Made by a program: the position numbers and the translations under genes
Assembly (NCBI RefSeq): GCF_018446385.1
Contig: NC_056000.1
Location: 77,944,688-78,008,687 of the forward strand
Direction of reading: 5' to 3'
Source: Zingiber officinale
Taxonomy: Eukaryota; Streptophyta; Magnoliopsida; Zingiberales; Zingiberaceae
Length of the DNA: 64,000 bases
The notes under the pieces: model-generated
The model's database searches: none
Seen by the model: only the letters and a program-made list of their open reading frames with translations
Told to the model about the DNA's origin: nothing
Part shown: positions 34,785-48,193 of the stretch, one piece after another
Position numbering within the stretch: position 1 is the stretch's first letter
Layout: every line of letters begins with the position of its first letter

Positions 34785-35554
34785 TGATGTATGCTCAAGG
34801 GCTGAAGATAGGAGAGATCAGTTATCACTTCCGGAAGGCCCAATTACAAGACTACGGGCAAAGCGTTTCAAGGAAGCACTAAATGGGCTAATCAAAAAAC
34901 ATTGGAAGGACTATAAGCAAGGAGAAACCAATATAATCACAACTGCTAGTCGTGGCCTAATCCATGTAATCAGGCACAACCATCCATGACTGGCCGGAAG
35001 AACGCTATTAAGCATGCAAAGCATGGGAATTCGTTCATGCATGAAGACTTAAGTATTTTAGATTGTTTAATGAAGCATGCAACTTGGGACTCTAATTGTG
35101 CATGCATTTATTTTGTTTATTTTAGATTGTTTAATGAAGCATGCAACTTGGGACTCTAATTGTGCATGCATTTATTTTGTTTTGGGTTTCTAGATAGCTT
35201 GCATGAGGCATGCAACATTGGGACTCTAATTGTGCATGTACTTATCTTGTATTTTCCTTGTTCACTCCCATTATATAAGGGAGGGACATCTTAGTATGAA
35301 GCAACTTAGTTTTTGGTGAGATTGTGTGCTCTCTTAGTTCTTGAAAGAACTTGCTGAACTTATCGAGTCTACTCTCGTGGCGTTCAACCCATCGAAACTT
35401 ATCACCCCTAGGTGTGGCATTTCTTTCCTTCGTAGGCTTGGTTCGTGCCAATTCTTGGTTACGGGTCAAGACTCACACTCTTGTCGTTTAGTTCTTGGGG
35501 TTCTATCCACCTTTGTTTCGGGTTCCATCACATTTATTGGTGGGGTTCGTATCA
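34785..35554 (+). repeat. 5' LTR of Gypsy element 1 (770 bp)
   Basis: Starts TGAT and ends ATCA, two bases before the primer-binding site. The first 200 bp encodes LSLPEGPITRLRAKRFKEAL, a peptide resembling the tail of the polyprotein in some chromoviruses, where pol reads into the 3' LTR. A 64-bp unit with GAAGCATGCAACTTGGGACT is present twice in tandem (from about 35055) plus a diverged third copy. Confidence 0.75.
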
Positions 35555-35556
35555 TC

Positions 35557-35568
35557 TGGTATCAGAGC
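35557..35568 (+). other. Primer-binding site of Gypsy element 1
   Basis: TGGTATCAGAGC, complementary to initiator tRNA-Met, directly after the LTR. Confidence 0.85.
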
Positions 35569-37790
35569 TTCGGTTCAAAGGCAAGTGCAAATCTATCTTT
35601 ACTTGTTGTTCAGCCAAAAGTAAAAAAAAAAATCATGGAAAAAAAAGGAAAAAAAAAGAGCGCAACGAAAAGACAAAAAAAAAAAGAAGAAGAAGAAAGC
35701 GTAAAAAAAAAACTGCTTGTGTGAATTGAAATAAATTGTCTTCAACAATTCTTTTCTTATTTTCCTTATTCTCAAACTTCTACTCTTTCATTTTCTCTTA
35801 AAATTCTGCCATCATAAGTTTCGATGGTATCTTTTGAATTGCTACGTGATATTCTGATTTGTTCTAGAGTTTGATCAAGAACTGAGAGATATCATCAATT
35901 GAGAGCTACCACCCAAACGTGAGTTGAGTGCTTGTGAGGTTTTCTTTCATTTTGCAGCCATGTCCAACAACCAGGAGGATGGAGCAAATGAGGGGGTTGG
36001 CCACTTCCGAACTCGTAATTACAAGCATTGATGGGGGAGATGCAGCGGATGATGAGGACGGAATTAAAATCTATCCATGAGAGGTTGGATCGGGTAGAGG
36101 ATGGGACACCAAGAAGACATCAACAAGACCATATTACTAGACCACAACGAAGACATGCCCAAGGGATTGATGTCGAAGAAGATGAAGAGGTTATTGTAGA
36201 AGACTTTGATGAGCAAAACTACAATCGGGGCAGGATTGGACATCGAGGAGATAGAAACGGAACTAGAAGAAATAATGATTTAGGAGGGATTAAGATGAAA
36301 ATTCCAACCTTCCAAGGAAGAAATGACCCAGAAGCTTACTTGGAATGGGAAACTAAGATGGAAATGGTGTTTGACTGTCATGAATTCTCAGAGTTTAAAA
36401 AGGTGAAGTTAGCTGTCATTGAATTCACTGATTATGCTATTGTTTGGTGGGATCAAGTGGTGTTGACTCAGAGAAGGAATAGAGAGCAACCTGTGTCCAC
36501 TTGGGAGGAAATGAAAGTGCTCATGAGAAGGAGGTTTGCACCCAGCCATTATTATAGAAGCTTATATCAACGGCTTCAAAGGTTATCTCAAGGCTCCAAA
36601 AGTGTAGATGAATATTTCAAGGAGAAGGAGTTGTCTATGATCCGAGCTAATATCGATGAAGATCGGGAAGCCACCATAGCCAGGTTTTTACATGGTTTAA
36701 ACCCAGAAATTATTGATGTTGTTGAATTGCAGCATTATGTTGAGCTGTCATACATGGTCCACCAAGCACAAAAAGTGGAAAAAAAAACTCAAGAGGAGAG
36801 GATTGGCTAGGAGGGGCAACCAATGACTACTCATGGCACATGACAGACAACTCCAAGAAAGGAGGAACAACCTCAAAATAAGCCAAAGTTTGAACCCTTC
36901 AAGAAGCCCAAACCTACACCATCTACTACTCAAGGTAATCACGAGCTCATTTCCTCCAAAACTCGTGATATCAAGTGTTTTAAATGTCAAGAGCATGGTC
37001 ATATAGCTAGTCAATGTGTGAACAAAAGGGTGATGGTAATAAACGCTCAAGGTGAACTTGAGTCGGAAGATGAGGATGAAATAGTTGAAGAAGTGCCACA
37101 AAAAGAGGATAGTGATGATGAACAACATGCTGTTATCGGAGACTTATTGATGGCTCGACGAGTTCTAAATCTACAAGCTAAGGAGGAAGAAGGTAATCAA
37201 AGGGAGAATTTGTTTCATACCCGTTGCTTTGTCAATAACAAGGTTTGCAGTGTTATTATTGATGGGGGGAGTTGCACCAATGTGGCAAGTACTGATTTGG
37301 TGGAGAAACTATCACTACCAACTCGAAAACATTCACGACCTTATCGACTGTAGTGGCTAAACGATTGCGGAGAAATCAAGGTAACAAAACAAGTCTTGGT
37401 AGCAATCTCCATTGGCAAATATGAAGATGAGCTGTTGTGTGACATGGTTCCCATGCATGCATGCCATCTATTGTTGGGAAGACCCTGGCAATTGGATCGA
37501 AAGGTAACACATGATGGCCTCACAAATAAGTATAGTTTTACTTTGAAAGGGCAACCTATTATTCTTATACCATTGACTCCAGGACAAGTTATGGAGGACC
37601 AGTTGAGACTACAAAAAGTAAATGAAAAGAAGAAAGAAAAATAAATTGAGAGAAAAAAAATGAGAAAAAAGAAGAAGAGGGAAAGAAAAATGAGAGGAAA
37701 GAAGATGAGAGGAAAGAGACAAAAGGAGTGGGCAAGGAAAAAAAAGGAGAGAGAAAGAAAAATATTTTTTATGCAAAAAAAGTGAGATTA

Positions 37791-40471
37791 TGTGATATCT
37801 CAGAAAATTTAAATAATAGGGTTAATTGAGAAAATATCCTTATAATATTTTTCCAGAATTTTTAAAAATTTTTTGGGAATTTTTCGGAGCCTGTACGGAG
37901 GGTTTTGAGGGGATGAATTAACGGGTTCGGATAAGGCCTGTTTGAGATACCCATTTAAGTGAGAAAAAGATTTATTTATAAATCCCTTTTATTATTCCTA
38001 CCCCCAAACGCCGATTCCGATTTGTTTTCTCCCCGATCCCTTCTGCTCACGCGCCTCTTTCCTCTGCCCATTTCCTTTCTCTTCTCTGATGCCGACGACG
38101 CCACCAGGGGAAGTTATTGCCGGCGGTTGAGCACCCTCTTTCTCCATCGATTGTGCTAGCTTGGAGGTCGTGGTTCCTTCCGGGTCATCGGCTTTGTGGA
38201 GGTATTCTCTCGGTGGAGTTGATAGGAGATCCGAACCCTAACCTTCACCCTTTACCTTATGGATCCGTGCCCTAGGTCGTCGGGATTCAGAAGCCGGGAG
38301 CGTGCGTCGATGACAGAGGAAGGTTTCTGGAGTTTTTCCTCTCTTCCGATTACATCACCGATGTCTTTTGCTTCCTTCCACACGACGACAGGCTGTGCCC
38401 TAGGTGTGATGTGAAGGTAAGGGATCTTGTTGGTTGATTGTTGAGGGTTTTGTGTGACAATTCTTGATCCTTCTTCACTGATTCTCTCCAAACCATGCCC
38501 TAGGTCCGTTGTCGGTGCTAGGTCTTGGCAAATGCTGTCTGATTGGGGGTTAGTGGTATCTTCGATACTCTGCTTCATGGATTGGATTAGGTGACTTCTG
38601 CTGGAGACAACCGATTGAAGGTAAGGGTTGATTTCAGGTATTAGGTCATTGATTGAATTTGGAATGCTTGGTTGATCTGTAACCTCATCTTGATCTAATT
38701 CCAGTGAGGTTGAGTGCTATGGATCGATAAGCATGGTGGTGAGGTGAGGTTCGGTGTACTATGGGATTCCCGTTGGTGCACAGCGGCTTTGATCAAAGCA
38801 GAGAGGTGGATTTCAGTAGCTTACCTTGGTTCGGCAGGACCTATTTCCACTAACAATCTTGTTGGCTGAGCTTGAGGACTTTGACGCGAGACGAGTATCT
38901 CGATGTCGGATTTGGACTGGATACGATTCTTCTATATTGGAGGCGGGTACCTTGACTTATCTTTTTGATATGTCTTGTTGATATATCTAGTAGATTATAG
39001 CCTTTAGTAATAATTATGTTCGTCCTTATTTCGGTATGTCACTACCGGATACTCGTTACATGCTTGTTTGCTCACCTGTTATGCATTTTATGCTAGTATC
39101 CATATGATTATATATATGCTCAGTGAGATAGTGACATACCATGCTTGTTATGTTCAGGACCTAGGTTTTTGATATCCTAGCTGACCTGTGTACTTTAGTT
39201 CTTCGTATTTGACCATCGAGATTACGATACTCATTTTATATATATGGATATGGTTATGCTGATCAGTTTATTGCTATGCTTAGTGTCATGCATCATGATT
39301 GCATGTTGCGCGATTGTCGGCTCCACTATGGTTGAGCACATCGCCAGTTACATGTACTGCACACACCACCACTCATGGGTTAGTGGTATATCAGACAGGT
39401 GTGTGGCGGTTCTGCTATTTGGCTCCGTTGGTCCGAGGACTCAGCGTGGTAGCCGGCAGACAGTTCCGCTCTGTTTGGCTCCGCTGGCATTTAGTGTAGC
39501 AGCGTAGTAGCCGGCAGCGTGGTAGCCGGCAGAGATACCTCCCCGTCATCGTGTACCGGGAGATGAGAGCATTGAGCTCCCCCATTTATGATTTGGGGTC
39601 AAAGGACAGGAGTATTCCGACAGCATCCCGTCCACTCGGTCACTCATCAGGAGTAGTGACGACAGAGTGCACGGTTGTCATAGCCCTACCCACTCGGCCT
39701 CACTATTGTGTGTGAGATGACTGACTGGCGTCAGGGGTGACCAGGACACATCATTGGCATCATACACATTTATGCATTTACTGCTTGTGTTTGCTGCACT
39801 TATATGCTGCATTTGGATGGATGCATATGTTTGACATGCATACAGGATTTATGACATTTCCGGTCTGACGACTTGATTATTCTGATAGGTGGCCCTGGTG
39901 AGTACAGTACTCTTCAGCCTTTTCTATTATGCATTACCTTATTTTGTTCAGGAGACTGTACTCCATAGTTATTACTATTTGTTATAGTTTACTATACATG
40001 TCAACTAGGTATCTGCTGAGTTGTTGAACTCACCCCCGTGGACACTATCTTTTTCAGGTACTAGGTTATTTATGGAGACGCTTGGAGTATCCTGGCTGCC
40101 GGTCCCCACGTCACATCAGAAGCCCTGTCTCTGCCTTTGTTTATTGTTAGTTTTGGTATATGTATTTGTGTACTTAGCTTTGTATTCCGGTTTTGTGATC
40201 GGAGTGTTGTTTTGGTTGTGTGGTGTAAGCCTAGCCGGCTAGCAGTGTTTTATTTGGTTTTGTATGGGCTTGTATTTTATGTTTATCCGCTATATTGGTT
40301 TTGTTTCAGCCGTGTAGGCTGATTATATATATACAATTGCGTGGTTGTGTGTATATTCCAGCCGCCTGTGGCTGATGTATATTATGCCTGTAGAAATGTT
40401 TTAGATTGTCACCCGTACAGGGGAGGTGCTGTCGAAATTTCTTCGGACAGGGACTCCTCTGGGGCGTGACA
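37791..40471 (+). repeat. 5' LTR of element A (2.68 kb)
   Basis: Starts TGTGATATCT and ends GGGGCGTGACA. Aligned by eye, it matches 55773-58236 at very high identity. It includes a GTAGCCGGCAG-rich stretch (39440-39530) and a block near 39540-39720 (CCCCGTCATCGTGTACCGGG) also found in element B's LTRs. Short open frames here are noncoding. Confidence 0.85.
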
Positions 40472-40477
40472 ATTTAG

Positions 40478-40489
40478 TGGTATCAGAGC
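40478..40489 (+). other. Primer-binding site of element A
   Basis: TGGTATCAGAGC six bases inside the 5' LTR. Confidence 0.85.
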
Positions 40490-41039
40490 AGGTTTACGAT
40501 ACCTGCTATGTGTTCTGGATTTTCGAGATTTATCTGATACTAATTTATTTGGTATCAGAGATCAGCTTACTAGTCTTATTTTTCTGTGTTTCAAATTTCG
40601 TGTTTTAGTCTTCTCGATGTGACTTTTCGAGTTTTTGGGACCTGGCAGCAGCAGGACAACTCCAAGCTATAGGAGGTATGTTGGTATATACTGTTATCCT
40701 ATCTTTCTGTTAGTATATGCCCTATTGACTATTACAGTTTATCACCTGTATTAGCATACTTTTTTAGTACCTGTTTAGTTGTTGTAACATGTATTACATG
40801 TGTTAGGTTCAACTACCGATCACGGTTGACCCTACTATAGATCAAGGATTACAGTATCAGGTGATTTTTAGTAACATACCACCAGTATTATTAGTTTCTG
40901 TTATAACTAGTTTGGTAGTGTTTAACTTTGCTCAATATTATATTGTTCGGTTAGTAGAGAACCGATTTACTTTTATTGATTTGGGCAGAATGTGAATTTG
41001 GGTGATGGGTTTTATAGAGCATCATTTGGTGAAGCGGTA

Positions 41040-41560
41040 GGATTATGCCACACAAACTAGAGAGGCCTCATCAAGTTGGCTAAGAGAGGGACCAAGATGG
41101 ATGTAGTTAAGGGATATAATTGTGATGTTATCATGCTTCAAGAGACTAAGGTTGTTTTAGTAACATTTTTTTTTCCATGGCATTATCAGTTGTTAGGGTA
41201 GGCATGGCTTTGGGCTACTCTGCTAGGGGGTCCATTTTCTTGATGCATATTTTGGTACTTCTCTATCTTGACTGCCTCAAGATTTGTTGTCACGTCTTCC
41301 TTTATGTTTAAACTAGTTTACCAACCTCATTCCAATGTGAGTAGGCATTGCTTTTTGAAGAATTACATTTGTTTGGTGGTATATGCATTGACTCTTGGTT
41401 TGCTAGGGTTGATTTCAGTTGTGGATTGGTTGAGGGGAAATATTGAGTTGCTCAGGTAGTGAGATTGGTGTAGGGTTATTTTAGGAGCGACTTTTGGAGT
41501 AAGAGGTATGGGTCATTCCTCAACAAGGGTGTCATTTCGCTTGGAGTAGTCATAAAAGAG
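41040..41560 (+). mobile_element. Possible LINE-1 endonuclease scrap inside element A
   Basis: One frame contains MDVVKGYNCDVIMLQETKVV, similar to the LQETK motif at the start of plant L1 endonuclease domains. Further on, CFLKNY followed by Trp-rich sequence is weakly like the next part of the domain. No L1 reverse transcriptase or poly(A) tail is seen. It could be chance, or a fragment captured by element A before it moved. Confidence 0.35.
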
Positions 41561-41571
41561 GAAACTCTTGC

Positions 41572-44500
41572 TGTGAGATCTCGGAAGAATTTAATAAATA
41601 AGGTTATTTGGGAAATAGCCTTATAGAATTTTTCCAGAATTTTTAGAAATTTTCTAGGAATTTTTCGGAGCTCGTAAGGAGGGTTTTGAGGGGATCGATC
41701 GACCGGTTCGAATAAAGCCTGTTTGGATACCCGTTTAAGGGAGGAAATGTTTTATTAAATAATTCTTTTCTTTTATTTCCCCCCCAAATCGCCGTTTTCC
41801 CCAAACACTGCCGATCCCGACCCTCTCTTCCCCGACTCCTCTCTGCCCTATCCTCGTCTCTGCTCCGACGACGCCGACGCCAAGGAGTAGATCGCCGACA
41901 ACAATCTTCCTCTTCCGAGCTCCGTCGAACTCAAGCGCGGGCCTTTCCCTCGCGTTGCCCTCGGTTGCTATGGCCGACATCAGATGCCAACCAACGAGCC
42001 GATCCTCTCTCGCGTGGACGACACGACGCCGATGATCGCCAGTGTAGACCTATCCTCGGAGCTTGCCGGAGATCAATTAAGGAGGCACGGCTCATCTTGA
42101 TTTTCTCTTCTCAACCCTTCCCTGATCTTGCCTCCCGGTTCTGCCGATCCTTTCTTCCCCGATTCGATCGCCGGCTTGAAGATGCCCTAGGGTTTCGAAG
42201 GTAAGCTATTAAACCTAGCTGTGGATGTTAGAGCTTCGATTTTCTTCTCTGTTTACTGATCCTCATCTTCTTGGCGGTGGAATTAGGTCACGGTTTTGGA
42301 GAAGTTGGTATCAGGGAGGTGTTGTTGGATTAGGGGAAGGAATCGAATCAGACTTGTGCTAGGTTTTCCCTGATCAGATTGGTCATCTTCTTGTGGTTTG
42401 TAATCGATCAGTGATGATCTTCCGATTGGGTGACTTCTTCTGGAGATGACCTTTGGAGATCAACTTCTTTGCTGTGTTTGAGGTATCAGCTGAAGTGGGG
42501 AAGAATTCCAGTAGGGCTAGCTGTGATTCCTTTGATCCAGCCAGGAAAATTCCTCTCACTGTGCTCTGTGGTGTTCTTGATCAAGCAACTCACCTTTGTT
42601 TCAGCAGACACCTCATCCAGCAGCTGTGCTGGTTCTAGCATCAACAACATTTGAGATCAAGGTAAGTTGTGAGGTAATTGATCTTGGTTGTAGATCATGT
42701 TTCGGAGTTGAATTCTAGATGATCTTGTTCTAGATTGGAATTAGGGTTTTACTTAGTGGTTTATGTGGAGGGATTTTGATACATGTTGTAACTAGTTGTT
42801 AAATTGCGTAGATGTAATTGTGTAGAATAAATCCAATGAAATGGTTAGGGTTAGGGTAATTAACCCTAATCAACCGTTGGATTTCTAATCTAATTGGTGG
42901 TTAGGGATTAGGTAACTAACCCTAATCGACCATTAGATTTAAATTGGTAAGTTGTGATTGTGGTGATTAGGGTTTTGCCCTAATTTAGTTTTTAGAAATT
43001 TTATTTAGCTATTTCATTTGAATTTAGCTAAATAAAATATATATGTTGTTTGACACAGGACTCTGATTCGAGACGAGCATCTCGATAGTGGATTAGGACT
43101 GGATTGTACCTTCTATTTGAGGCGGGTACCCTTTGACTTATCTTTTGATACTGTCTTATGATATGTATAGTTTATATATAGTTACTAGTGATAGATGGTA
43201 GATTTATTTCTTCCCTGGTCTTAGCTTAGTTGATACCTATCACATGCTTCTACTGTTAGATGCTTTACATTGGTCTGGTTTACTTTTATCTCTTACCATG
43301 TGTATATGTGTTCGCGGTTATGATTACTTATAGTGCTTATCTACCCATGATTAGAGGCTGGAGATACTTGTTATATATTGTTGGATTCATGTTGTTTATA
43401 TCTCTGTTATATATCTGCGTTTACCTTTTTGGCACCTACGTATATGGAGGAGGATACGTTCAGGTATGACATTCTGTAGCCACATGCACCATACCGCATG
43501 ATTGCATGCTGGGCGATGGACGACTCCATTATTGTTGAGCCTCGCCGGCTACATGGGCCTGCACACACGTTCACTCATGGGTAGTGGCACTCAGGCAGTG
43601 TGTGTGGGCAGGGTTGTTTGCACCGGTGGTGCTCATGGGTAGTATGATGCAACGGGTTAGCGGCAGGATCCCTCCCCGTCATCGTGCGGAGTTGAGAGCA
43701 TTGCGCTCCCTCACTATGTTTGAGGTAGGAGGATAGGTGTACTGACATCCCGCCCACTCGGTCACTCTTCAGGGTAGTGACACAGAGTGCACGGTGTCAC
43801 ACCCTACCCACGCGGTCTCACCATTGTGTGTGAGATCACGGCCGGGGTGACCATGTCATATTGCATCATATGCATGATTGCATTTATTGTGATTGTTGCA
43901 TATTGGATGATGCACTTGGGTGATTGCATATGATTGACATGTCGATCGATGCTTTGTTCTTTACTATCTTGTATCTGCCCTAGATTACCGACGCACCTCC
44001 TTTTCTGTGAGGTTGATTTATTTCAGTTATGCATTTTCTTATTATTCTTGCTATAAACTGTATTACATGCCTATTGCTGGTTATTACGGTTTATTTCAGC
44101 TATGCATATCTGTTATATTGTTAGGAGACTGTACCTTAGGATATTGCTAGTGTTAAGTTCTTTGAACTCACCCCGTTGTTACTATTTTTCAGGTTGAGGC
44201 CGTCAGGAGAGATTCCAGTCGCTGGCCCCATTATCGCGAGGATTTTCTTTGTCGGATTATATTTTGCTTTTGCATCTTATATACTTGTATTGTGGGTTTG
44301 TATTGTGGACTTTACATTGAACATTCGGGTTTGCTACTTTTGTTTTCCGCTGCGGTTGTATTTTCATTACTTCGTGGATTTGTTTTCTTCGTTGTAGTGG
44401 AGTAGGCTGTTTACATATATCTTCGGGGTTCTATATCGTCTTTCCTTATTAAACTGCGTGGATTGATCATATATTATATCTGTGTGGAATGTTGATATAA

Positions 44501-44648
44501 ACTGCGTGGTTTGTTTACTGTTTGTGTGTATTGTTCCGGCTGAGTGTGGCCGAGGTATAGATATATGTATACTGAGATTCATATTGTCCGCCGTACAGGG
44601 GAGATGCTGTCGAAATTTCTTCGGACGGGGACTACCTGGGGCGTGACA
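41572..44648 (+). repeat. 5' LTR of element B (3.08 kb)
   Basis: Starts TGTGAGATCT and ends GGGGCGTGACA. It is almost identical to 48194-51347 except for one block around 43555-44160. Two telomere-motif hairpins lie at about 42845-42925. Confidence 0.9.
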
Positions 44649-44655
44649 ATTTATT

Positions 44656-44667
44656 TGGTATCAGAGC
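44656..44667 (+). other. Primer-binding site of element B
   Basis: TGGTATCAGAGC seven bases inside the LTR. The same motif recurs in the leader near 44730, where GGTATCAGAGCTAGGCTC is repeated. Confidence 0.8.
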
Positions 44668-47600
44668 TAGGCTCACGATACTTGCTCTTCATTGTGGATT
44701 TTCGAGGTTTATCTGATACCAATTTATTTGGTATCAGAGCTAGGCTCCGATTCAGATTTTTGTGTTCCGGAGTTAGTGAGCGTATCTGGATATTTTCGGA
44801 TTGTACGGATTTCAGTCAATTTTCTCGTTTCGGAATTCCGAGGCATTTTGACGAGGTTTTATTGGATCTATTTGGGGGATATGTAGCGACAGGACATCTC
44901 CAGACGGCAATAGGTAAATCAGGTAATTTTATAGTTTTCATACCTGTAGTGATTTCTGGATAACATTTTTTTTACATATATGATACGTGTTCTAGTACTT
45001 AGACGTGGTCGCACCACGTAAGATGTCGATAGATTCTCCGGAGACAGAGTCTCTAGAGAGATTTGCTAGGGTCGAGCCTGTCCGTCAGGGACAAGCTCGT
45101 CAGGATATTATAGGTACGTCGAATTATAAGACCCCAACGGTTCTGACTTTAGAGGTAGATACCTCGACTATACCACTAGTGGTATCACCTTCAGTATACC
45201 CGACACCCCTCCAGTCGTGCCTACTACTGCGTACTTGAGATACGAGATGAGGCAAAGATCTGGTGGGACACGCAGCGCTAGATTATAACGAGCAGCATAT
45301 TACATGGGTGAGATTTAGAGAGGCATTTAAGAGTCAGTATTTTCCCCGTGTGTATCAGATGACACGTCGGCAGGATTTCCTGAGTCTTTGACAGAATAAT
45401 CGCTCAGTGATGGAGTATAATGCCGAATTTAATCGGTTGGCCAGATTTTGTCCTGAGTTAGTGGCCGATGACAGATCTCGTATGCTTCAGTTTGTCCAGG
45501 GACTGGACGGGCACCTTCAGCTGAAGATGTCTGGTTTTAGTACGTTATCATACACCGAGACACTGGATAGAGCTCTTATGATCGAGTCTACTCATCAGAG
45601 AGTGAATGCAGATAAGAAGAGGAAGCAGACTAATCGGACTTCCGGACGGATCCAGCAGCCACAGACTACTGGGCAGCAGCAGAGAAATCACCCTCAGATG
45701 GGTCAAAGTACTTCTAGGTCATCTGGCCGACCCCAGAAGTCAGGATGTTGTTCATCAGGATGTTCCCGGTCTTCTCAGCAGAACCGGAAACAGTCTACTG
45801 GTGACTCTTAATGCACTTGATATGGATCCTCAGATCACATCACCTCTGCATGCACCCTGGGACAGTAAGTTTGCTATTGTTGCAAACTGCCTGGGCACTT
45901 GAGCCGAAACTATTTGCTGAAGGCTCAGCATGTAGCGTCCGGAGTTTTTGTTCCGAGAGGACAGTTTAGTCAGTCCAGGAGATCCGCAGTTTCTTGGGCT
46001 TGGTTGGATATTACTGACGATTCGTTGAGGGTTTCTCCAGCCTTGCTATGCCATTGACACGTCTGACTAGGAAAGGCGTGAAGTTCACGTGGTCAAAGGC
46101 TTGTGAGACCAGCTTCCAGGAGCTGAAGCGGAGATTAGTATCAGCACCAGTTTTGGTTTTACCTTCTGGTGATGACGGATTCGTACTTTACACAGGCGCA
46201 TCTCTTCAGGGCTTGGGCGCTGTTTTGATGCAGCACGGTAGGGTAGTCTCCTATGCTTCTCATCAGTTGAAAGAGCATGAGAAGAACTACCCAGTGCATG
46301 ATTTAGAGCTAGCCGCTATTATCTTTGCTTTGAAGATTTGGCGACATCATCTTTATGGCATTACTTTCGAGATTCTTACTGATCATAAGAGTCTCAAATA
46401 TATTTTCACACAGAAGGAACTCAATCTCCGACAGAGGAGATGGATGGAGTTCCTAAAGGATTATGATTGTACTATTAGCTACCATCCGGGTAAAGCTAAT
46501 GTGGTTGCTGATGCACTTAGCAGGAAGTCCAGAGGGACTTTAGCTTGTCACCGAGTTTTAGTCACGGACTTGATTCAGGGATTCTCCGAGTTGGGCCTTG
46601 AGGAGCAGGGACGGACAGAGCAGGGTATTCTTGTTACCATGGTTGCTCAGTCGTCGATCAGGATGAGGATTCGAGAGGCCCAGGCCGGAGATCAGCATTT
46701 ACAGTTCATTAGCAGCCAGATAGCTTCCGGACAGCAGACCGAGTTTACACGAGATGACGAGGGTATTGTTTATTTCCGAGGCAGATTGTGTGTGTCTCAG
46801 TCTCACCCGGTCATGGAGGAGTTACTTCAGGAGGCTCATCGTTCTAGATTTGCTATCCACCCAGGTGGGACTCGTATGTATCGCGATTTGAGACGTTCTT
46901 ATTGGTGGAACGGCATGAAGAAAGACATCGCAGATTTTGTAGCTAGATGTCTTGTTTGTCAGCAGGTGAAGGCTGAGCACCAGAGACCTGCTGGTTTACT
47001 TCAGAGGATCCCTATTCCAGAGTGGAAGTGGGAGCATATTACTATGGATTTTGTGGTAGGACTGCCTAGGACTCGACGAGGCCATGATGCGATTTGGGTA
47101 ATCGTTGATCGATTAACCAAATCGGCACACTTTTTAGCGATCCGGAAGACTGATTCTCTGGATCGATTAGCAGAGTTATATTGTCGAGAGATTATCAGAT
47201 TGCATGGAGTTCCGTTGAGTATTATATCTGATAGAGACCCGCGGTTCACGTCCCGGTTCTGGCAAAGTCTGCAGCAGGCCTTGGGCACACAGCTCCGTTT
47301 CAGTACGGCATTCCATCCGCAGACAGATGGGCAGTCAGAGCGGACTATTCAGACTTTGGAGGACTTGCTGAGGTCTTGCGTTATGGATTTCGGAGGCAGT
47401 TGGGAGGACCACCTGCCATTAGTGGAGTTCGCCTACAACAACAGCTATCATTCGGCTATCCAGATGGCACCGTTTGAGGCGTTGTATGGTAGGCCTTGTC
47501 GGACACCCACCCTCTGGGAAGAGGTTGGGGAGGCCCAGTTGATAGGACCTCAGAGAGCTCAGCAGGATGCAGAGTTAGTTCGCACTATTAGGCGGAGGAT

Positions 47601-48193
47601 GTCAGAGGCTCAGGACCGTCAGAAGAGTTGTGCTGATCAGAGACGGAGACCCCTGGAGTTCTCCATTGGTGATCATGTATTTCTTAGAGTTTCACCCATG
47701 AAAGGGGTGAAGAGATTTGGTCTCCGAGGTAAGCTAGCTCCCCGATATATTGGACCATTCCAGATCTTGGAGAGGATTGGAGCAATGGCTTACTGTCTGG
47801 CGCTACCACCATCTCTAGCTGGCATTCACGATGTATTCCATGTATCTATGCTGAGGAGATACGTATCCGATCCGGCACATGTTCTGTCAGATATATCTGT
47901 TCCTATTCAGCCTGATGTTACTTACGAGGAGGTTCCGGTGCGGATTCTGGACCATAGAGAGCGTCAGTTGCGGAACAAGACTGTCCGACTGGTTAAAGTC
48001 GGATGGCAGCATCATTCTGACGAGGAGGCTACTTGGGAGCTGGAGGATACGATCCGAGCTCGATACCCCCATCTGTTTACTTGAGGTATGTGGGTTAGAG
48101 TTCCTCCAGCATTTATACTGCATGGTTATATTTCAGTGTTTGCTGTTGGTTATAGCGAAATTTGGGGACCAAATTTTTATTAGTAGGGGAGGA

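Larger units (their letters stand above)
34785..37790 (+). mobile_element. Ty3/Gypsy element 1 (chromovirus-like), 5' LTR to the protease region
   Basis: The element has a 5' LTR (34785-35554), a primer-binding site, gag (about 36028-36810, core WWDQVVLTQRRNREQP and FLHGLNPEI), a CCHC knuckle KCFKCQEHGHIASQC near 36970, an aspartic-protease part with IIDGGSCTNVAS and LLLGRPW, and then a purine-rich stretch (37630-37785) encoding the Lys/Glu-rich linker that normally precedes reverse transcriptase. Element A is inserted directly after this, so the remainder is not in the window. The visible part looks broken, with a few interruptions. It sits in the hAT fragment and is therefore younger than it. 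Confidence 0.8.

Noticed and set aside
37630-37785. Purine-only tract as a novel regulatory sequence
   Set aside because: It is better explained as the Lys/Glu-rich linker coding sequence between protease and reverse transcriptase of Gypsy element 1.
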